Part shown: piece after piece, positions 25,491 to 34,868 of the stretch
How positions within the stretch are numbered: position 1 is the first letter of the stretch
Layout: each line of letters opens with the position of its first letter
Assembly (NCBI GenBank): GCA_947446285.1
Contig: CANFGH010000016.1
Location: 1 to 42,035, forward strand
From: Chloroflexota bacterium
Lineage (GTDB): Bacteria; Chloroflexota; UBA11872; UBA12225
Direction: 5' to 3'
Length of the DNA stretch: 42,035 bases
Notes under the pieces: model-generated
The model's database searches: none
What the model was told of the DNA's origin: nothing
What the model saw: the letters and a program-made list of their open reading frames with translations, nothing else
Position numbers and translations under genes: made by a program

Positions 25491-26567
25491 GTGTTTGTGG
25501 CTCCTGGCCGGTCTCCCGTCAAGAATGCACGTGTGAAGATTCCAAGGGGCTCTTTTTCGCCGGTCGCGCCGGTCGCGCCGGTCGCGAGTGGTTCGCCTGC
25601 GTCCACGCTGCCTGTGCGCAGAGTGGTGCTGGAACGGACGTTGACCGCGTTCTTGGCTGCGCCCCCCGTGCTGCTGGCTGTCTGGGCCGGCGGGGCGTGG
25701 TTCCTGCTTGGTTTGGCGATCATCGTTGGCGCCGGACTGCACGAGTTCTACGGGCTTGCGCGACGCACCGGCGCAATTGTGGTTGCTCCTGTCGGGTTCT
25801 TTCTGGCTGGTTCGCTGCTTCTCCTTTCGCCGGGAGCGGAGTTGCTTCTCGTGTCGTTGGGAGACATCGCTGATGCCGGAGCGTTCCGGTCGAGCGTGAT
25901 TGAAATCCTGAACTCGAGTGCGAGCAAGCGGGAGTTGGTCCTGACGGTCACCGTCGTCGCGCCTCTGGTGGCATTGCTGTTTCATCGCGAGGCATCGCGC
26001 GACCGGCTCACCGGGTGGGCGGTCACCGTCCTTGGTGCGTGGTATGTCACCTGGTTGCTCGGCCGTGTCGGCGCGTTGCGATTGCTCGATGCGCCAAGTG
26101 AGGCATTTGCCGGTGGCCGTGGGTGGGTCTTCCTTGTGCTTGGTGCGACGTGGGCGTGTGACACCGGTGCGTACTTCGTTGGAACCCGGTTCGGGCGCAC
26201 CAAATTGATGCCATGGATCAGTCCGGGGAAGACCTGGGAGGGCGCCGGCGGGGGCGTCCTGCTGACCGTTGCGATTGTGTGGATGGCATCAGTCGACCTC
26301 GCGGCCTACGTGCCTGGCTTGACCGCAATCGGGTGGCGACCGTTGCCAATCCCGATCATCCATATTGTTCCCTTGGCGATCGGCATCGCGATTGCGGCGG
26401 TCATTGGGGACCTTGCCGAGTCGATGGTGAAGCGCGACGCCGGCGCCAAGGACGCCAGTGGGTTTTTCCCAGGACACGGTGGCATGTTCGACCGGATCGA
26501 TTCAGTGCTCTTCACCGCACCGTTCGTGTACTACTACGCCGGTGCACTGCTTGGAACCGCGGCATGA
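25491..26567 (+). CDS. cdsA: Phosphatidate cytidylyltransferase (CDP-diglyceride synthase)
   Basis: This 358-aa integral membrane enzyme makes CDP-diacylglycerol from phosphatidate and CTP. The signature VKRDAGAKDASGFFPGHGG (with MFDRID following) near the C-terminus is diagnostic, together with SPGKTWEGAGGG and an otherwise hydrophobic body of about 7-8 segments. The GTG at 25491 directly follows the frr stop, with GAGGT 4 nt upstream; GTG at 25497 is an alternative. The N-terminus is longer than usual and contains VAPVAPVA encoded by a 9-bp unit repeated three times. uppS, commonly located between frr and cdsA, is missing here. Confidence 0.93.
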   Translation: MFVAPGRSPVKNARVKIPRGSFSPVAPVAPVASGSPASTLPVRRVVLERTLTAFLAAPPVLLAVWAGGAWFLLGLAIIVGAGLHEFYGLARRTGAIVVAPVGFFLAGSLLLLSPGAELLLVSLGDIADAGAFRSSVIEILNSSASKRELVLTVTVVAPLVALLFHREASRDRLTGWAVTVLGAWYVTWLLGRVGALRLLDAPSEAFAGGRGWVFLVLGATWACDTGAYFVGTRFGRTKLMPWISPGKTWEGAGGGVLLTVAIVWMASVDLAAYVPGLTAIGWRPLPIPIIHIVPLAIGIAIAAVIGDLAESMVKRDAGAKDASGFFPGHGGMFDRIDSVLFTAPFVYYYAGALLGTAA

Positions 26568-26607
26568 TGCTGACGGAGTGTGGCCAGGTGGATGAGGTCC
26601 GGTCCCG

Positions 26608-27900
26608 ATGAGCCCATTGGACGGTACCCACCTCGGGCGGGCCCTTCTATCCCACGAGCCGCTCACACCGTTTGCCCCGAGCCGGGGACGCACCGGAAGG
26701 ATCCGTGTCGCCGTCCTGGGGTCTACCGGGAGTGTCGGCAGGCAGGCACTGGAGATGATGGCTGATCACCCGGACGTGTTCGAGGTTGTGGGTTTGGCTG
26801 CCGGTCGGAACGTCCCGCTCCTTGCCTATCAGGCCCGTCACGTGCGGCCCCGCGTTGTGTGCGTAACCGGCGGTGACGGATCGCCGACGGATCCAGCAGA
26901 CCTTCGTGACGAGCTTGCGCTTGCGATTGGCAGGGATGGCTTCACGCTTCTTGCGGGCAATCACGAGCTGGCATCCGTTGCGACGATGCCCGAGGCTGAC
27001 GTCGTGCTGGCAGCGACGAGCGGACGAGGCGCGCTTTCCGCAACCCTGGCGGCGCTTGACGTGGGCAAGGACGTCGCACTTGCAAACAAGGAAAGCCTTG
27101 TTATCGCTGGTCCGTTGGTCGTTGAGTCTGTTCGGCGCCATGGCGGGAGGCTCTTTCCGGTTGACAGTGAGCACAGTGCGATCTGGCAATGCCTCTTCGG
27201 TGAGGTCATGGACGGCGTGCGACGGCTGGTGCTCACGGCGTCTGGAGGCCCCTTTCGCGAGTGGGACCCTGACCGGATCAAGCAGATTGGCGTTGCGGAT
27301 GCGCTCAGGCATCCCACCTGGCAAATGGGTCCCAAGATCACGATCGATTCGGCGACCTTGATGAACAAGGGTCTCGAGGCAATCGAGGCCCATTGGCTGT
27401 TCGGCATCCCTTTTGATCGCATCGACATCGTCGTTCATCCGACCAGTATTGTCCATAGCCTAGTGGAGTTTGTGGACGGGTCACTCAAGGCCCAACTCGG
27501 ATGGCCGGATATGCGATTGCCAATTCAGCTTGCGCTCACGGCGGGTGAACGGCTCGTCCGAAAGCGATCCGAGGCCGATCCCGCCTCCCGGCCATTCTCG
27601 TTGGCAGAACTCGGATCCTTGCCGTTCCAGGCACCCTCGTACGAGCGGTTCCCGTGTCTGGGCCTGGCGCTTGGGGCTGGACGAACCGGTGGGACCGCTC
27701 CGGCAATCCTGAGCGCGGCTGATGAGGTTGCCGTGGATGCGTTCCTGAACCGTGCCATGCGCTTCGGCGCGATCGCGGAGGTCATTTCTGAGACCCTCGG
27801 GTCAATCGCATCAACGCCGGTGACGTCCTTGGAACAGGTTTTGGCAGTCGACGCACATGCACGCGAGGTTGCCTCCCGTCTCGTGCAAACCCTTGGGTGA
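26608..27900 (+). CDS. dxr: 1-deoxy-D-xylulose 5-phosphate reductoisomerase
   Basis: The 430-aa enzyme converts DXP to MEP with NADPH, the committed step of non-mevalonate isoprenoid synthesis. Motifs are the nucleotide loop GSTGSVGRQ (residues 38-46), ALANKESLVIAG, PVDSEHSAIWQ with metal-binding Asp and Glu, SGGPFR and TLMNKGLEAIEAHWLF. The N-terminus is about 30 residues longer than typical; the ATG at 26608 has GAGG 10 nt upstream and no better start lies nearer the fold. It follows cdsA by 40 bp and precedes rseP, the usual order. Confidence 0.95.
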   Translation: MSPLDGTHLGRALLSHEPLTPFAPSRGRTGRIRVAVLGSTGSVGRQALEMMADHPDVFEVVGLAAGRNVPLLAYQARHVRPRVVCVTGGDGSPTDPADLRDELALAIGRDGFTLLAGNHELASVATMPEADVVLAATSGRGALSATLAALDVGKDVALANKESLVIAGPLVVESVRRHGGRLFPVDSEHSAIWQCLFGEVMDGVRRLVLTASGGPFREWDPDRIKQIGVADALRHPTWQMGPKITIDSATLMNKGLEAIEAHWLFGIPFDRIDIVVHPTSIVHSLVEFVDGSLKAQLGWPDMRLPIQLALTAGERLVRKRSEADPASRPFSLAELGSLPFQAPSYERFPCLGLALGAGRTGGTAPAILSAADEVAVDAFLNRAMRFGAIAEVISETLGSIASTPVTSLEQVLAVDAHAREVASRLVQTLG

Positions 27901-28049
27901 CGCCAGTCCGCTCAAATGGGGGAACCGACGAGCGGGATCCAATCACCCTTGGGGGGCGTTGTCGTCACTGAACCGGATTGGTTGTTCACGGAAGGCGTGA
28001 CCGTAAATCGTTCAGCGGGCGTGTACCGTATGAACGGGAGTTTCCACGA

Positions 28050-29099
28050 ATGACGGCAACGGTCACCACGGTCAGCGTCTTCCTGGCGGTCTTGACCGTG
28101 CTGGTCATCGCGCACGAACTCGGACATTTTGTGGTCGCGCGCGTTGCGGGGATCCGTGTGCTCGAGTTCGGGTTCGGGTATCCCCCTCGGGTTTTCTCGA
28201 TCACTCGAGGACTGACAACATACTCGTTGAACCTCCTGCCTCTCGGCGGGTTCGTGAAGATGCTCGGCGAGAATGGCGAGGTCGTCCAATCGGATTCATT
28301 CGGCGCGCAGCCGAAGTTGGCACGGGCGGCGGTTCTGGTTGCCGGTAGCGCAATGAACCTGATGCTTGCACCGCTTTGCCTGACGATCGCGCTCATGCTT
28401 GGCGAGATGTCGCCGTGCGACGGGTGCGGGCGTGTCCAGATCTATGGAGTACAGCCGGGACTGGCGAGTGCCGAAGCGGGAGTTCGTGATGGCGACTCGA
28501 TCATGGCGATTGATGGTGTGGCCATCACGGATGCGGCCGGAGTTCGCCAAGCGGTACGGGTCAGTGAAGGTCGACCAGTGTCCTTGCGTCTTCGTCGGTC
28601 GTCGGACATTTTCGACCTATCGGTGACGCCACGCATGAACCCGCAGACCAACACACTCGCGCTTGGCATTTCGCTCGGCCCGGAGTATGTGCTGGAAAGG
28701 TTGCCACTCGCCGAGGCCGTGCCGGTTAGTCTCACCCGGACCGGGGAGATGGTCGTAACCATGGTTGGCGGGCTTGCCAAGGTGGTGGTTCGCGATGCTC
28801 CTGCGGAACTCGCCGGGCCTGTTGGAATCGCCGAGATGACCGGCCGCGCAGCGAGGGCGGGCACCCCAACCCTGCTCCAGTTCATGGCGTTCCTCTCGCT
28901 CAACTTGGCGATTTTCAATATTCTCCCTGTGCCAGGTCTGGACGGCGCACGGTTGCTTTTTGTCGGCATCGAGGCGGTCAGGGGTCGGCGTGTCAACCCC
29001 CAGGTTGAAGGTGCACTGCATCTTGCCGGCATGTTGCTGCTGATTGCGCTCATGCTGGTGGTGTCGTTCCGCGACATCCAGAAACTCGTGGCATCCTAG
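28050..29099 (+). CDS. rseP: RseP/site-2-protease family intramembrane zinc metalloprotease
   Basis: The 349-aa membrane protease cleaves anti-sigma factors or other single-pass proteins within the membrane. The zinc motif HELGH lies at residues 22-26 in the first membrane segment, the third ligand motif GLDGARLLF is near the C-terminus, and a PDZ domain (~110-180) lies between. The loop before the PDZ domain contains PCDGCG, a CxxC pair not typical of E. coli RseP. The ATG at 28050 has GGGAG 9 nt upstream. mutS begins two bases after its stop, so the run continues into DNA repair. Confidence 0.93.
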   Translation: MTATVTTVSVFLAVLTVLVIAHELGHFVVARVAGIRVLEFGFGYPPRVFSITRGLTTYSLNLLPLGGFVKMLGENGEVVQSDSFGAQPKLARAAVLVAGSAMNLMLAPLCLTIALMLGEMSPCDGCGRVQIYGVQPGLASAEAGVRDGDSIMAIDGVAITDAAGVRQAVRVSEGRPVSLRLRRSSDIFDLSVTPRMNPQTNTLALGISLGPEYVLERLPLAEAVPVSLTRTGEMVVTMVGGLAKVVVRDAPAELAGPVGIAEMTGRAARAGTPTLLQFMAFLSLNLAIFNILPVPGLDGARLLFVGIEAVRGRRVNPQVEGALHLAGMLLLIALMLVVSFRDIQKLVAS

Positions 29100-29101
29100 A
29101 C

Positions 29102-32041
29102 GTGTCCGCAGGGAACGACCGCGGGTCAGCCGAGAACCTGGTCGCGGGCGATGTGCGACTGACGCCGATGCGTCGGCAGTACCTGTCACTCAAGGCCCAG
29201 CATCCTGACGCAATCCTGTTTTTCCGACTTGGCGACTTCTATGAGACGTTCGATCAGGACGCCGAGACCTGTGCGCGGGTACTCCAGATCACCCTGACGG
29301 GACGCGAGATCGGGCGGGGACAGCGGGTGCCGATGGCGGGTGTGCCCGCCCACGCGGTGCAGGGGTACCTTGCCCGCATGGTCCAGGCTGGGTTCAAGGT
29401 CGCGGTTTGCGAGCAGATTGGCGAGACGGAGCTGTCGTCATCCGGGGCGAAGACGATGATGTCCCGGGAGGTGACACGGGTCGTGACGGCGGGCACCGTG
29501 ATGGAACCGTCGATGCTTGACGGTCGCCGGAACAATTTTCTCGTGTCCGTTGTCGCGTCGTCGGCAGCGGACGACAGGAACGTAAAGCGAGCAGTGCCGG
29601 GCGAGGGTGTGCGTGCCCTGTCGTGGGGTCTGGCGTATGCGGATATCACGACCGGCGAGTTTGGGTGTGCCCAACTTGACGGGGATGACGGTGCAGAAAT
29701 TGGTCGCGAAATCGCGCGTCTTGATCCTGCAGAGTGCATCATCCCCGAGGTTGGGAGACCCAATCGAGCCGATGACGAACCCCCGACGGTTGAGGCGATC
29801 GCGTGCGCTGAACGGCGCATTTCATCGTGGGAGCCGCATCAGTTCGATCTGGCAGCCGCGCGCGCATCGCTGCATCGTGTCCTCGGTGTGGCTTCGCTGG
29901 TCGGGTTCGGGTGTGAAGGCCGGCCGATGGCGATCCGCGCGGCCGGCGCGTTGGTGGCCTATCTTGAACGGACACATCGGTCGCGTCTTCCACTTCTCGA
30001 TGGGTTGATTACCTACGACCCATCTCGGTACTTGCGTCTCGACCCCTATTCGCGTCGGAACCTTGACCTGGATGACGACGGATCAACGGTGTCGCGCGGT
30101 GGCGGACTTGCCCGGGTCACGTTGGTACGTGTCCTTGATGAGGCGCGAACGCCCGTTGGAAGCCGGATGCTGAGGCGATGGCTTGGACAACCGCTTTGTG
30201 ATGCGCAGGCAATCTCACGACGCCATGATGCGGTTGAGGGTTTTGTCAGGGACGTGGCGCGGCGTGAGACGGTCCGGGCGGTCCTCGGCAGGGTGTCGGA
30301 CATTGAACGTCTCGCCGGTCGGGCGTCGCAACGGATGGCATCCCCCAGGGACCTTCATGCGATCCGAGCGTCACTGATTGCCGGTGCCGAGATTGCGCGT
30401 ACCCCAGCGTCTGGAGCGATGTCCGGGACGATCGCCGATTTGGCAATTCATGCGGTTGTGATGGAAATCGACCCGTGTGAGGATGTTGCCGACCTGATTG
30501 TTCGTGCAATCCACGTTGAAGAGACTTCCGTTGGGGCCGGGGCACGCACTGGTCAAGCCGTGAGCGCGGATGAGCCCGTCGAAGGCAAGCCCGCGCGGTC
30601 CCTCCGGACGGTTGGTGGCGAACGGATCATCCGGCCCGGGTATCGCGTCGAACTGGATGCGTTGATCGCAGACAGTCAGTCCTCGCGAAACTGGATCGCA
30701 AGTCTCGAGGGGATTGAACGTGAGCGGACCGGAATCCGCACGTTGCGGGTCGGGTTCAACCGGGTTTTCGGGTATTACCTCCACCTTCCGAACAGCTACC
30801 GGGGGCCCGTGCCAGACGGCTACACACGCAAGCAGACCCTGGCCGATGGCGAACGGTTCGTGACCCCGGACCTCAAGCACCATGAGGCAAAGGTATTGAC
30901 GGCCTCGGAGGCAATCGATGCCCTACAGCGGCGTCTTTTTGATGAGGTCCAGGACCAGGTCGCGGCGGAAACCAGTCGGCTTCGCGCAACGGCCAATGCG
31001 CTGGCCGCAATTGATGCGCTATCCACGTTCGCGATGGTGGCTGTCAAGCGAGGCTACGTGCGGCCTGAGATTGACGAAACGGGCCGTTTGGATGTGCAGG
31101 CAGCGCGACATCCGGTCGTCGAAGTTGCGGTGTCAGGAGGCATATCGACCGGGTATGTGCCCAATGACTGTCTGCTCGACGCTGCAGATGGATGGATGAC
31201 CATCCTGACCGGGCCGAACATGGCCGGGAAGAGTACTTACCTCCGGTCGGTCGCGCTGATCGTCCTGATGGCGCAGGCGGGGTCGTTCGTTCCCGCATCA
31301 TCGGCGCGTATCGGCCTTGTCGATCGAATCTTTACGCGTGTCGGGGCGCATGATGATTTGGTTGCCGGGCGCAGCACCTTCATGGTCGAGATGGTTGAGG
31401 CAGCGCAAATCCTGCGCCATGCCACCGCGCGAAGCCTCGTGATCCTTGATGAACTTGGCAGGGGTACGAGCACGCATGACGGGTTGGCAATCGCGCAGGC
31501 CGTAGCGGAGTACCTCCATGGGGCCGCTGGCGTCCGAGGACGGCCCCGCACGCTCTTTGCCACGCATTACCACGAGCTCGCGGACCTTGATCAGATGCTT
31601 GATGGCGTGGCGAATGCCCGCATGGATGTCCTTGAAGAGGGAGACCGGGTGGTCTTCCTGCATCGTGTTGTCGGCGGCGCCGCTGGACGAAGTTACGGCA
31701 TCCACGTTGCCCGACTCGCGGGCATGCCGAAACGGGTCACCGAGCGTGCCACTGAGCTTCTCGCTCATCTCGAATCGCGTGCCATCAGGCCGTCCGGGAC
31801 ACCCGTGACTGACGCGTCCGGGATCGGGGGCACGCCGGGTGCTGCGTCATCGGGGCAACGTCGGTCCCGAATTGTCACGGGAGATGTGGTCCAGGCGGGA
31901 CCGATGCAATTGACGATGTTCGCGCCGGAAGCAGACGCCGTTCGCAATGCGCTGGATCAGATTGACGTCGACGCGCTGACGCCACTTGAGGCACTCAATG
32001 AGCTTTCGAGGCTCAAGCGCCTCGCCCGAAACCCTCCCTGA
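29102..32041 (+). CDS. mutS: DNA mismatch repair ATPase MutS
   Basis: The 979-aa protein recognises mismatches and small loops. The mismatch-reading Phe-x-Glu is present as DFYETF (Phe46, Glu48), so this is MutS1 rather than MutS2. Walker A is GPNMAGKS (704-711) and the family signature DELGRGTSTHDG starts at residue 783. It is longer than typical MutS (about 850-880 aa): there is a Ser/Gly-rich insertion around residues 475-500 and a low-complexity stretch before the C-terminal helices. The GTG at 29102 lacks a visible ribosome binding site; translation probably couples to rseP. GTG 29153 or ATG 29168 are alternatives. It is convergent with mutL. Confidence 0.95.
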   Translation: MSAGNDRGSAENLVAGDVRLTPMRRQYLSLKAQHPDAILFFRLGDFYETFDQDAETCARVLQITLTGREIGRGQRVPMAGVPAHAVQGYLARMVQAGFKVAVCEQIGETELSSSGAKTMMSREVTRVVTAGTVMEPSMLDGRRNNFLVSVVASSAADDRNVKRAVPGEGVRALSWGLAYADITTGEFGCAQLDGDDGAEIGREIARLDPAECIIPEVGRPNRADDEPPTVEAIACAERRISSWEPHQFDLAAARASLHRVLGVASLVGFGCEGRPMAIRAAGALVAYLERTHRSRLPLLDGLITYDPSRYLRLDPYSRRNLDLDDDGSTVSRGGGLARVTLVRVLDEARTPVGSRMLRRWLGQPLCDAQAISRRHDAVEGFVRDVARRETVRAVLGRVSDIERLAGRASQRMASPRDLHAIRASLIAGAEIARTPASGAMSGTIADLAIHAVVMEIDPCEDVADLIVRAIHVEETSVGAGARTGQAVSADEPVEGKPARSLRTVGGERIIRPGYRVELDALIADSQSSRNWIASLEGIERERTGIRTLRVGFNRVFGYYLHLPNSYRGPVPDGYTRKQTLADGERFVTPDLKHHEAKVLTASEAIDALQRRLFDEVQDQVAAETSRLRATANALAAIDALSTFAMVAVKRGYVRPEIDETGRLDVQAARHPVVEVAVSGGISTGYVPNDCLLDAADGWMTILTGPNMAGKSTYLRSVALIVLMAQAGSFVPASSARIGLVDRIFTRVGAHDDLVAGRSTFMVEMVEAAQILRHATARSLVILDELGRGTSTHDGLAIAQAVAEYLHGAAGVRGRPRTLFATHYHELADLDQMLDGVANARMDVLEEGDRVVFLHRVVGGAAGRSYGIHVARLAGMPKRVTERATELLAHLESRAIRPSGTPVTDASGIGGTPGAASSGQRRSRIVTGDVVQAGPMQLTMFAPEADAVRNALDQIDVDALTPLEALNELSRLKRLARNPP

Positions 32042-32123
32042 AATACTCGCGTCCTGATCGGCGGTTTGAGGTCAGGAGTCGGCGTCAGGATTGAACCTAC
32101 CCAGGCGCGTCCTGGTTTCCCAG

Positions 32124-34028
32124 TCATCGCCCGAATTCGCGTGCGAGTTGCGTATGGCTCAGGTGGATCATCGTCGGGCGGCCGTGGGGGCAGGTCTGAC
32201 GCAAGTCACAACGCGATAGTTGTTCCATCAGGGAAACCATCTCGGTCATGGTCAGGGAGTCGCCCGCCCGCACGGCACTATGGCACGCAACCGCCCATCG
32301 GGTCTGGTCTTCGATCGGTCCGTCTCCGTATTCACGGTCGATGAGCGCATCGAGGAGGTCGGCGACGGCCCGTGCGCGTCCGCGGGTCGCGACCGTTCGT
32401 GGAACCGCTCGCAAGAGCCAGGTCTCGGTCCCGGTTCCTGTGCCGAACGGTTCGAGATCGTACCCGAACGATTGCAGGGATGGCCCGTTCGTTCGCAGCC
32501 ATGTCGACTGGCTAGGGGTCAATTCGATTGGGTCAGGGTTCAGCAGCGGTTGGACGAGCGTTTCGTCGGCCGTCGGCGCTCGCTTCAGCTGCTCATAGAC
32601 GATGCGCTCATGGGCACTGTGCTGGTCGATCAGGTACATCCCGTCGGGAGATTCTACGACGATGTACGTCAAGCCAACCTGCCCAAGTGGTCGCCACGAA
32701 GCTGGGTCGGAGGCTGGCCGTGCAACCGGCCCAGGTGGCTTTGGTGTGGTCCCGGGTCCAGGACTGGCTGTGGGCGACGGACGCACGATGCCAGCGTCTT
32801 GCGACGCGGCAAGAACCTCGCTCCATGCACTTCCGGAGCGCTCTCGCGGCGACGCCTCGCCACCGGGCGGCGATCCACTGACCAGCCCGATCGGTTCCGC
32901 GCCCTGATCAGCATTGGGATCGTCAAGGAGGGGTGTCGGCCGGAGACCCCACGTGCCGGTCTTGGGCGGGGTCGGCGTGTGGCTAGGCGAATTCAGTGGC
33001 CAAGATGGTACTGATGGGTGGATGACCGGAGAGGGGGTGAATCTGCCGACTGCCTGCCGGACCGCGTCGCGGACGCGGGCATAGACCAGGCGTTCCCGTT
33101 GGAGGCGGATTTCGAGTTTGGTTGGATGAATGTTGACGTCGACTTCCGCTGGTGGGACGTCGATTCGTACCGAAGCGATTGGGTGGCGACCAGTTGGAAG
33201 CAACGCGTGGTACGCCTCTTCGACGGCGTGGGTAAGTGCCTGACTGCGGACGACACGTCCGTTCACCACGAATGTGGTGTATGCCCGGGTGTTTCGGTGG
33301 ACAACGGGAGAGGTGCAGATCCCGGTGACACGAACCGCGGTCTCGTCAATCAGGGGGAGTGTCAATAGGTGAGGTGCGACGACTGCGCCATAGACCGCGA
33401 TCGCAGCTTCAACGAATGAGCCGTCTCCCGGGGTGGATAGCGACTGGTGCCCATCAATAACCAGTTGCCACCGGATGGTCGGTGCGGCGAGTGCAAGATG
33501 GGTGACGATCTGGGCGATCGCGCGGGCCTCCGCTCCATGGCTTCTCTGGAATGCCAGCCGGGCCGGGGTGTTGAAGAACAGGTTTGCCACGGACACGGTT
33601 GTTCCTGGCGGCGACGCGGATGCTCCATCGTGGGTCGTGATGCCGCCCTCGACGCGATGGACCCATCCGCCCTCCCGGTCAGGGGGACGGCTCACGAGTT
33701 CCACCTGCGCCACGGCCCCGATGCTTGACAGCGCTTCACCACGGAACCCAAGGGTTCGGACTGCGTAAAGGTCATCGGCGTCGTCGAGTTTGCTGGTCGC
33801 ATGCCTCGCGAGTGCCAACGGGAGGTCTTGGGGCGCGATACCGACCCCATCATCGCGGACGCGGATCAGTCCGAACCCACCGCGATTGATCTCGATGGTG
33901 ATGCTGCGCGCGCCCGCGTCGATGGAATTTTCGGCTAGTTCCTTCACGACTGATGCCGGGCGTTCGACAACCTCGCCAGCGGCGATGCGGGCAATGACTT
34001 CGGCGTCCAGTTGGCGGATTCGACCCAT
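32124..34028 (-). CDS. mutL: DNA mismatch repair protein MutL with endonuclease motif
   Basis: The 634-aa protein has the GHKL ATPase motifs ENSIDAGA (33-40), DDGVGI and GFRGEALSSI in the N-terminal part, a Pro-rich linker (~345-440), and a C-terminal dimerisation domain. That domain contains DQHSAHERIVYE (468-479), matching the DQHA(x)2E(x)4E nicking motif with Ala to Ser, plus ACHSAVRAGD and CPHGRP (613-618). It should therefore be a latent strand-nicking MutL, and no mutH is expected. The ATG at 34028 has GGAG 6 nt upstream. It faces mutS with an 82-bp gap. Confidence 0.95.
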   Translation of the reverse strand: MGRIRQLDAEVIARIAAGEVVERPASVVKELAENSIDAGARSITIEINRGGFGLIRVRDDGVGIAPQDLPLALARHATSKLDDADDLYAVRTLGFRGEALSSIGAVAQVELVSRPPDREGGWVHRVEGGITTHDGASASPPGTTVSVANLFFNTPARLAFQRSHGAEARAIAQIVTHLALAAPTIRWQLVIDGHQSLSTPGDGSFVEAAIAVYGAVVAPHLLTLPLIDETAVRVTGICTSPVVHRNTRAYTTFVVNGRVVRSQALTHAVEEAYHALLPTGRHPIASVRIDVPPAEVDVNIHPTKLEIRLQRERLVYARVRDAVRQAVGRFTPSPVIHPSVPSWPLNSPSHTPTPPKTGTWGLRPTPLLDDPNADQGAEPIGLVSGSPPGGEASPRERSGSAWSEVLAASQDAGIVRPSPTASPGPGTTPKPPGPVARPASDPASWRPLGQVGLTYIVVESPDGMYLIDQHSAHERIVYEQLKRAPTADETLVQPLLNPDPIELTPSQSTWLRTNGPSLQSFGYDLEPFGTGTGTETWLLRAVPRTVATRGRARAVADLLDALIDREYGDGPIEDQTRWAVACHSAVRAGDSLTMTEMVSLMEQLSRCDLRQTCPHGRPTMIHLSHTQLAREFGR

Positions 34029-34105
34029 TGGTGGCTCCAGCCCATGCGAGCAATCGGTATCCGAGGTAAACAGGCAATCGCTACCGGTAGGCCGTTGCCA
34101 GCGAA

Positions 34106-34780
34106 CTACGTTGGACGTGGCGCGTATCCGATGCGGGACAGGACCAACCCATCGATGTCAGACGCAATTTGGTCGGTGTTCGCAAGCAGTTTCCCGATCT
34201 CGAGTTCGCACGCGCCTGAGTAGGTGGGGTCGTTTGTGGCACCGAGATTGACACGGACATTCATGATGCTGGCTCTGATTGCGGCGACGGCTGACCATCC
34301 TGCGACCGCGGCATCCGAGATGACCATGGGGTTGCCAAACCGTGCCATTACAAGTGCTAGATCAACCACCCGGCGCGCGAGGCGGACGACTTCCATCGGG
34401 GGCATGGTTGCGAGACGGGATGCGTCGCTGATCGTTTGTCGTCGCAATCGGCGTGCCTCGGGGGTGTCGCGAGGCTGCCGGTATGCAGCCATCACGGCGT
34501 CAAATGCTGCCTCATCGGCCGCGATTTGTGCATGAAGTGCATGCACAAGACTATCGGCCTCAGCGAGTGCCGGCGCGGTCACTTTCTCGAACTCGGCGAA
34601 CGCGTCACGACCAACAGTCAGGCGACCTACCATCGCTACAAGGGCGGCCGCATGGGCGGCACTGATCGCCGCGGAACTGCCACCACCCGGCACGGCAGCG
34701 GACGATGCGAGGTCATCGAGGTAAGCCCGAAGGGCCGGGCCATGATCGTGTCGGGCATCGCGGTCGCCGGAATCGGTCAT
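34106..34780 (-). CDS. fchA: Formimidoyltetrahydrofolate cyclodeaminase
   Basis: The 224-aa product matches the FTCD_C/FchA family, a helical enzyme that converts 5-formimidoyl-THF to 5,10-methenyl-THF and ammonia. Key stretches are LASSAAVPGGGSSAA, ALVAMVGRLTVG, ADEAAFDAVMAAYRQP and a late AVAAIRASIMNVRVNL. This links to one-carbon metabolism and may feed folates to thyX and others. The ATG at 34780 has no clear ribosome binding site; a TTG at 34837 would place the start in a tandem repeat, so I prefer the shorter form. It lies 77 bp upstream of mutL on the same strand. Confidence 0.9.
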   Translation of the reverse strand: MTDSGDRDARHDHGPALRAYLDDLASSAAVPGGGSSAAISAAHAAALVAMVGRLTVGRDAFAEFEKVTAPALAEADSLVHALHAQIAADEAAFDAVMAAYRQPRDTPEARRLRRQTISDASRLATMPPMEVVRLARRVVDLALVMARFGNPMVISDAAVAGWSAVAAIRASIMNVRVNLGATNDPTYSGACELEIGKLLANTDQIASDIDGLVLSRIGYAPRPT

Positions 34781-34802
34781 GGGTAAAGGGTAACTGGGAC
34801 CG

Positions 34803-34833
34803 TTGGGGTGCCGGTGCCCTTGGGGTGCCGGTG
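34803..34833. repeat. Two direct copies of a 14-bp sequence, period 17 bp
   Basis: TTGGGGTGCCGGTG occurs at 34803-34816 and 34820-34833, in the divergent gap between the cyclodeaminase gene and the hypothetical gene at 34869. It may be a regulator site or a simple duplication. Confidence 0.5.
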
Positions 34834-34868
34834 TCAATTAAGTCGGCATCACCATTGCAGCGGGCACA

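Noticed and set aside
25152-25985. Minus-strand open frame of ~277 codons across frr and cdsA
   Set aside because: It is Arg/Gln-rich and low in hydrophobic structure, typical of the antisense of GC-rich genes; frr and cdsA are unambiguous.
29102-32041. MutS2 instead of MutS1
   Set aside because: The Phe-x-Glu mismatch motif is present and there is no C-terminal Smr nuclease domain.
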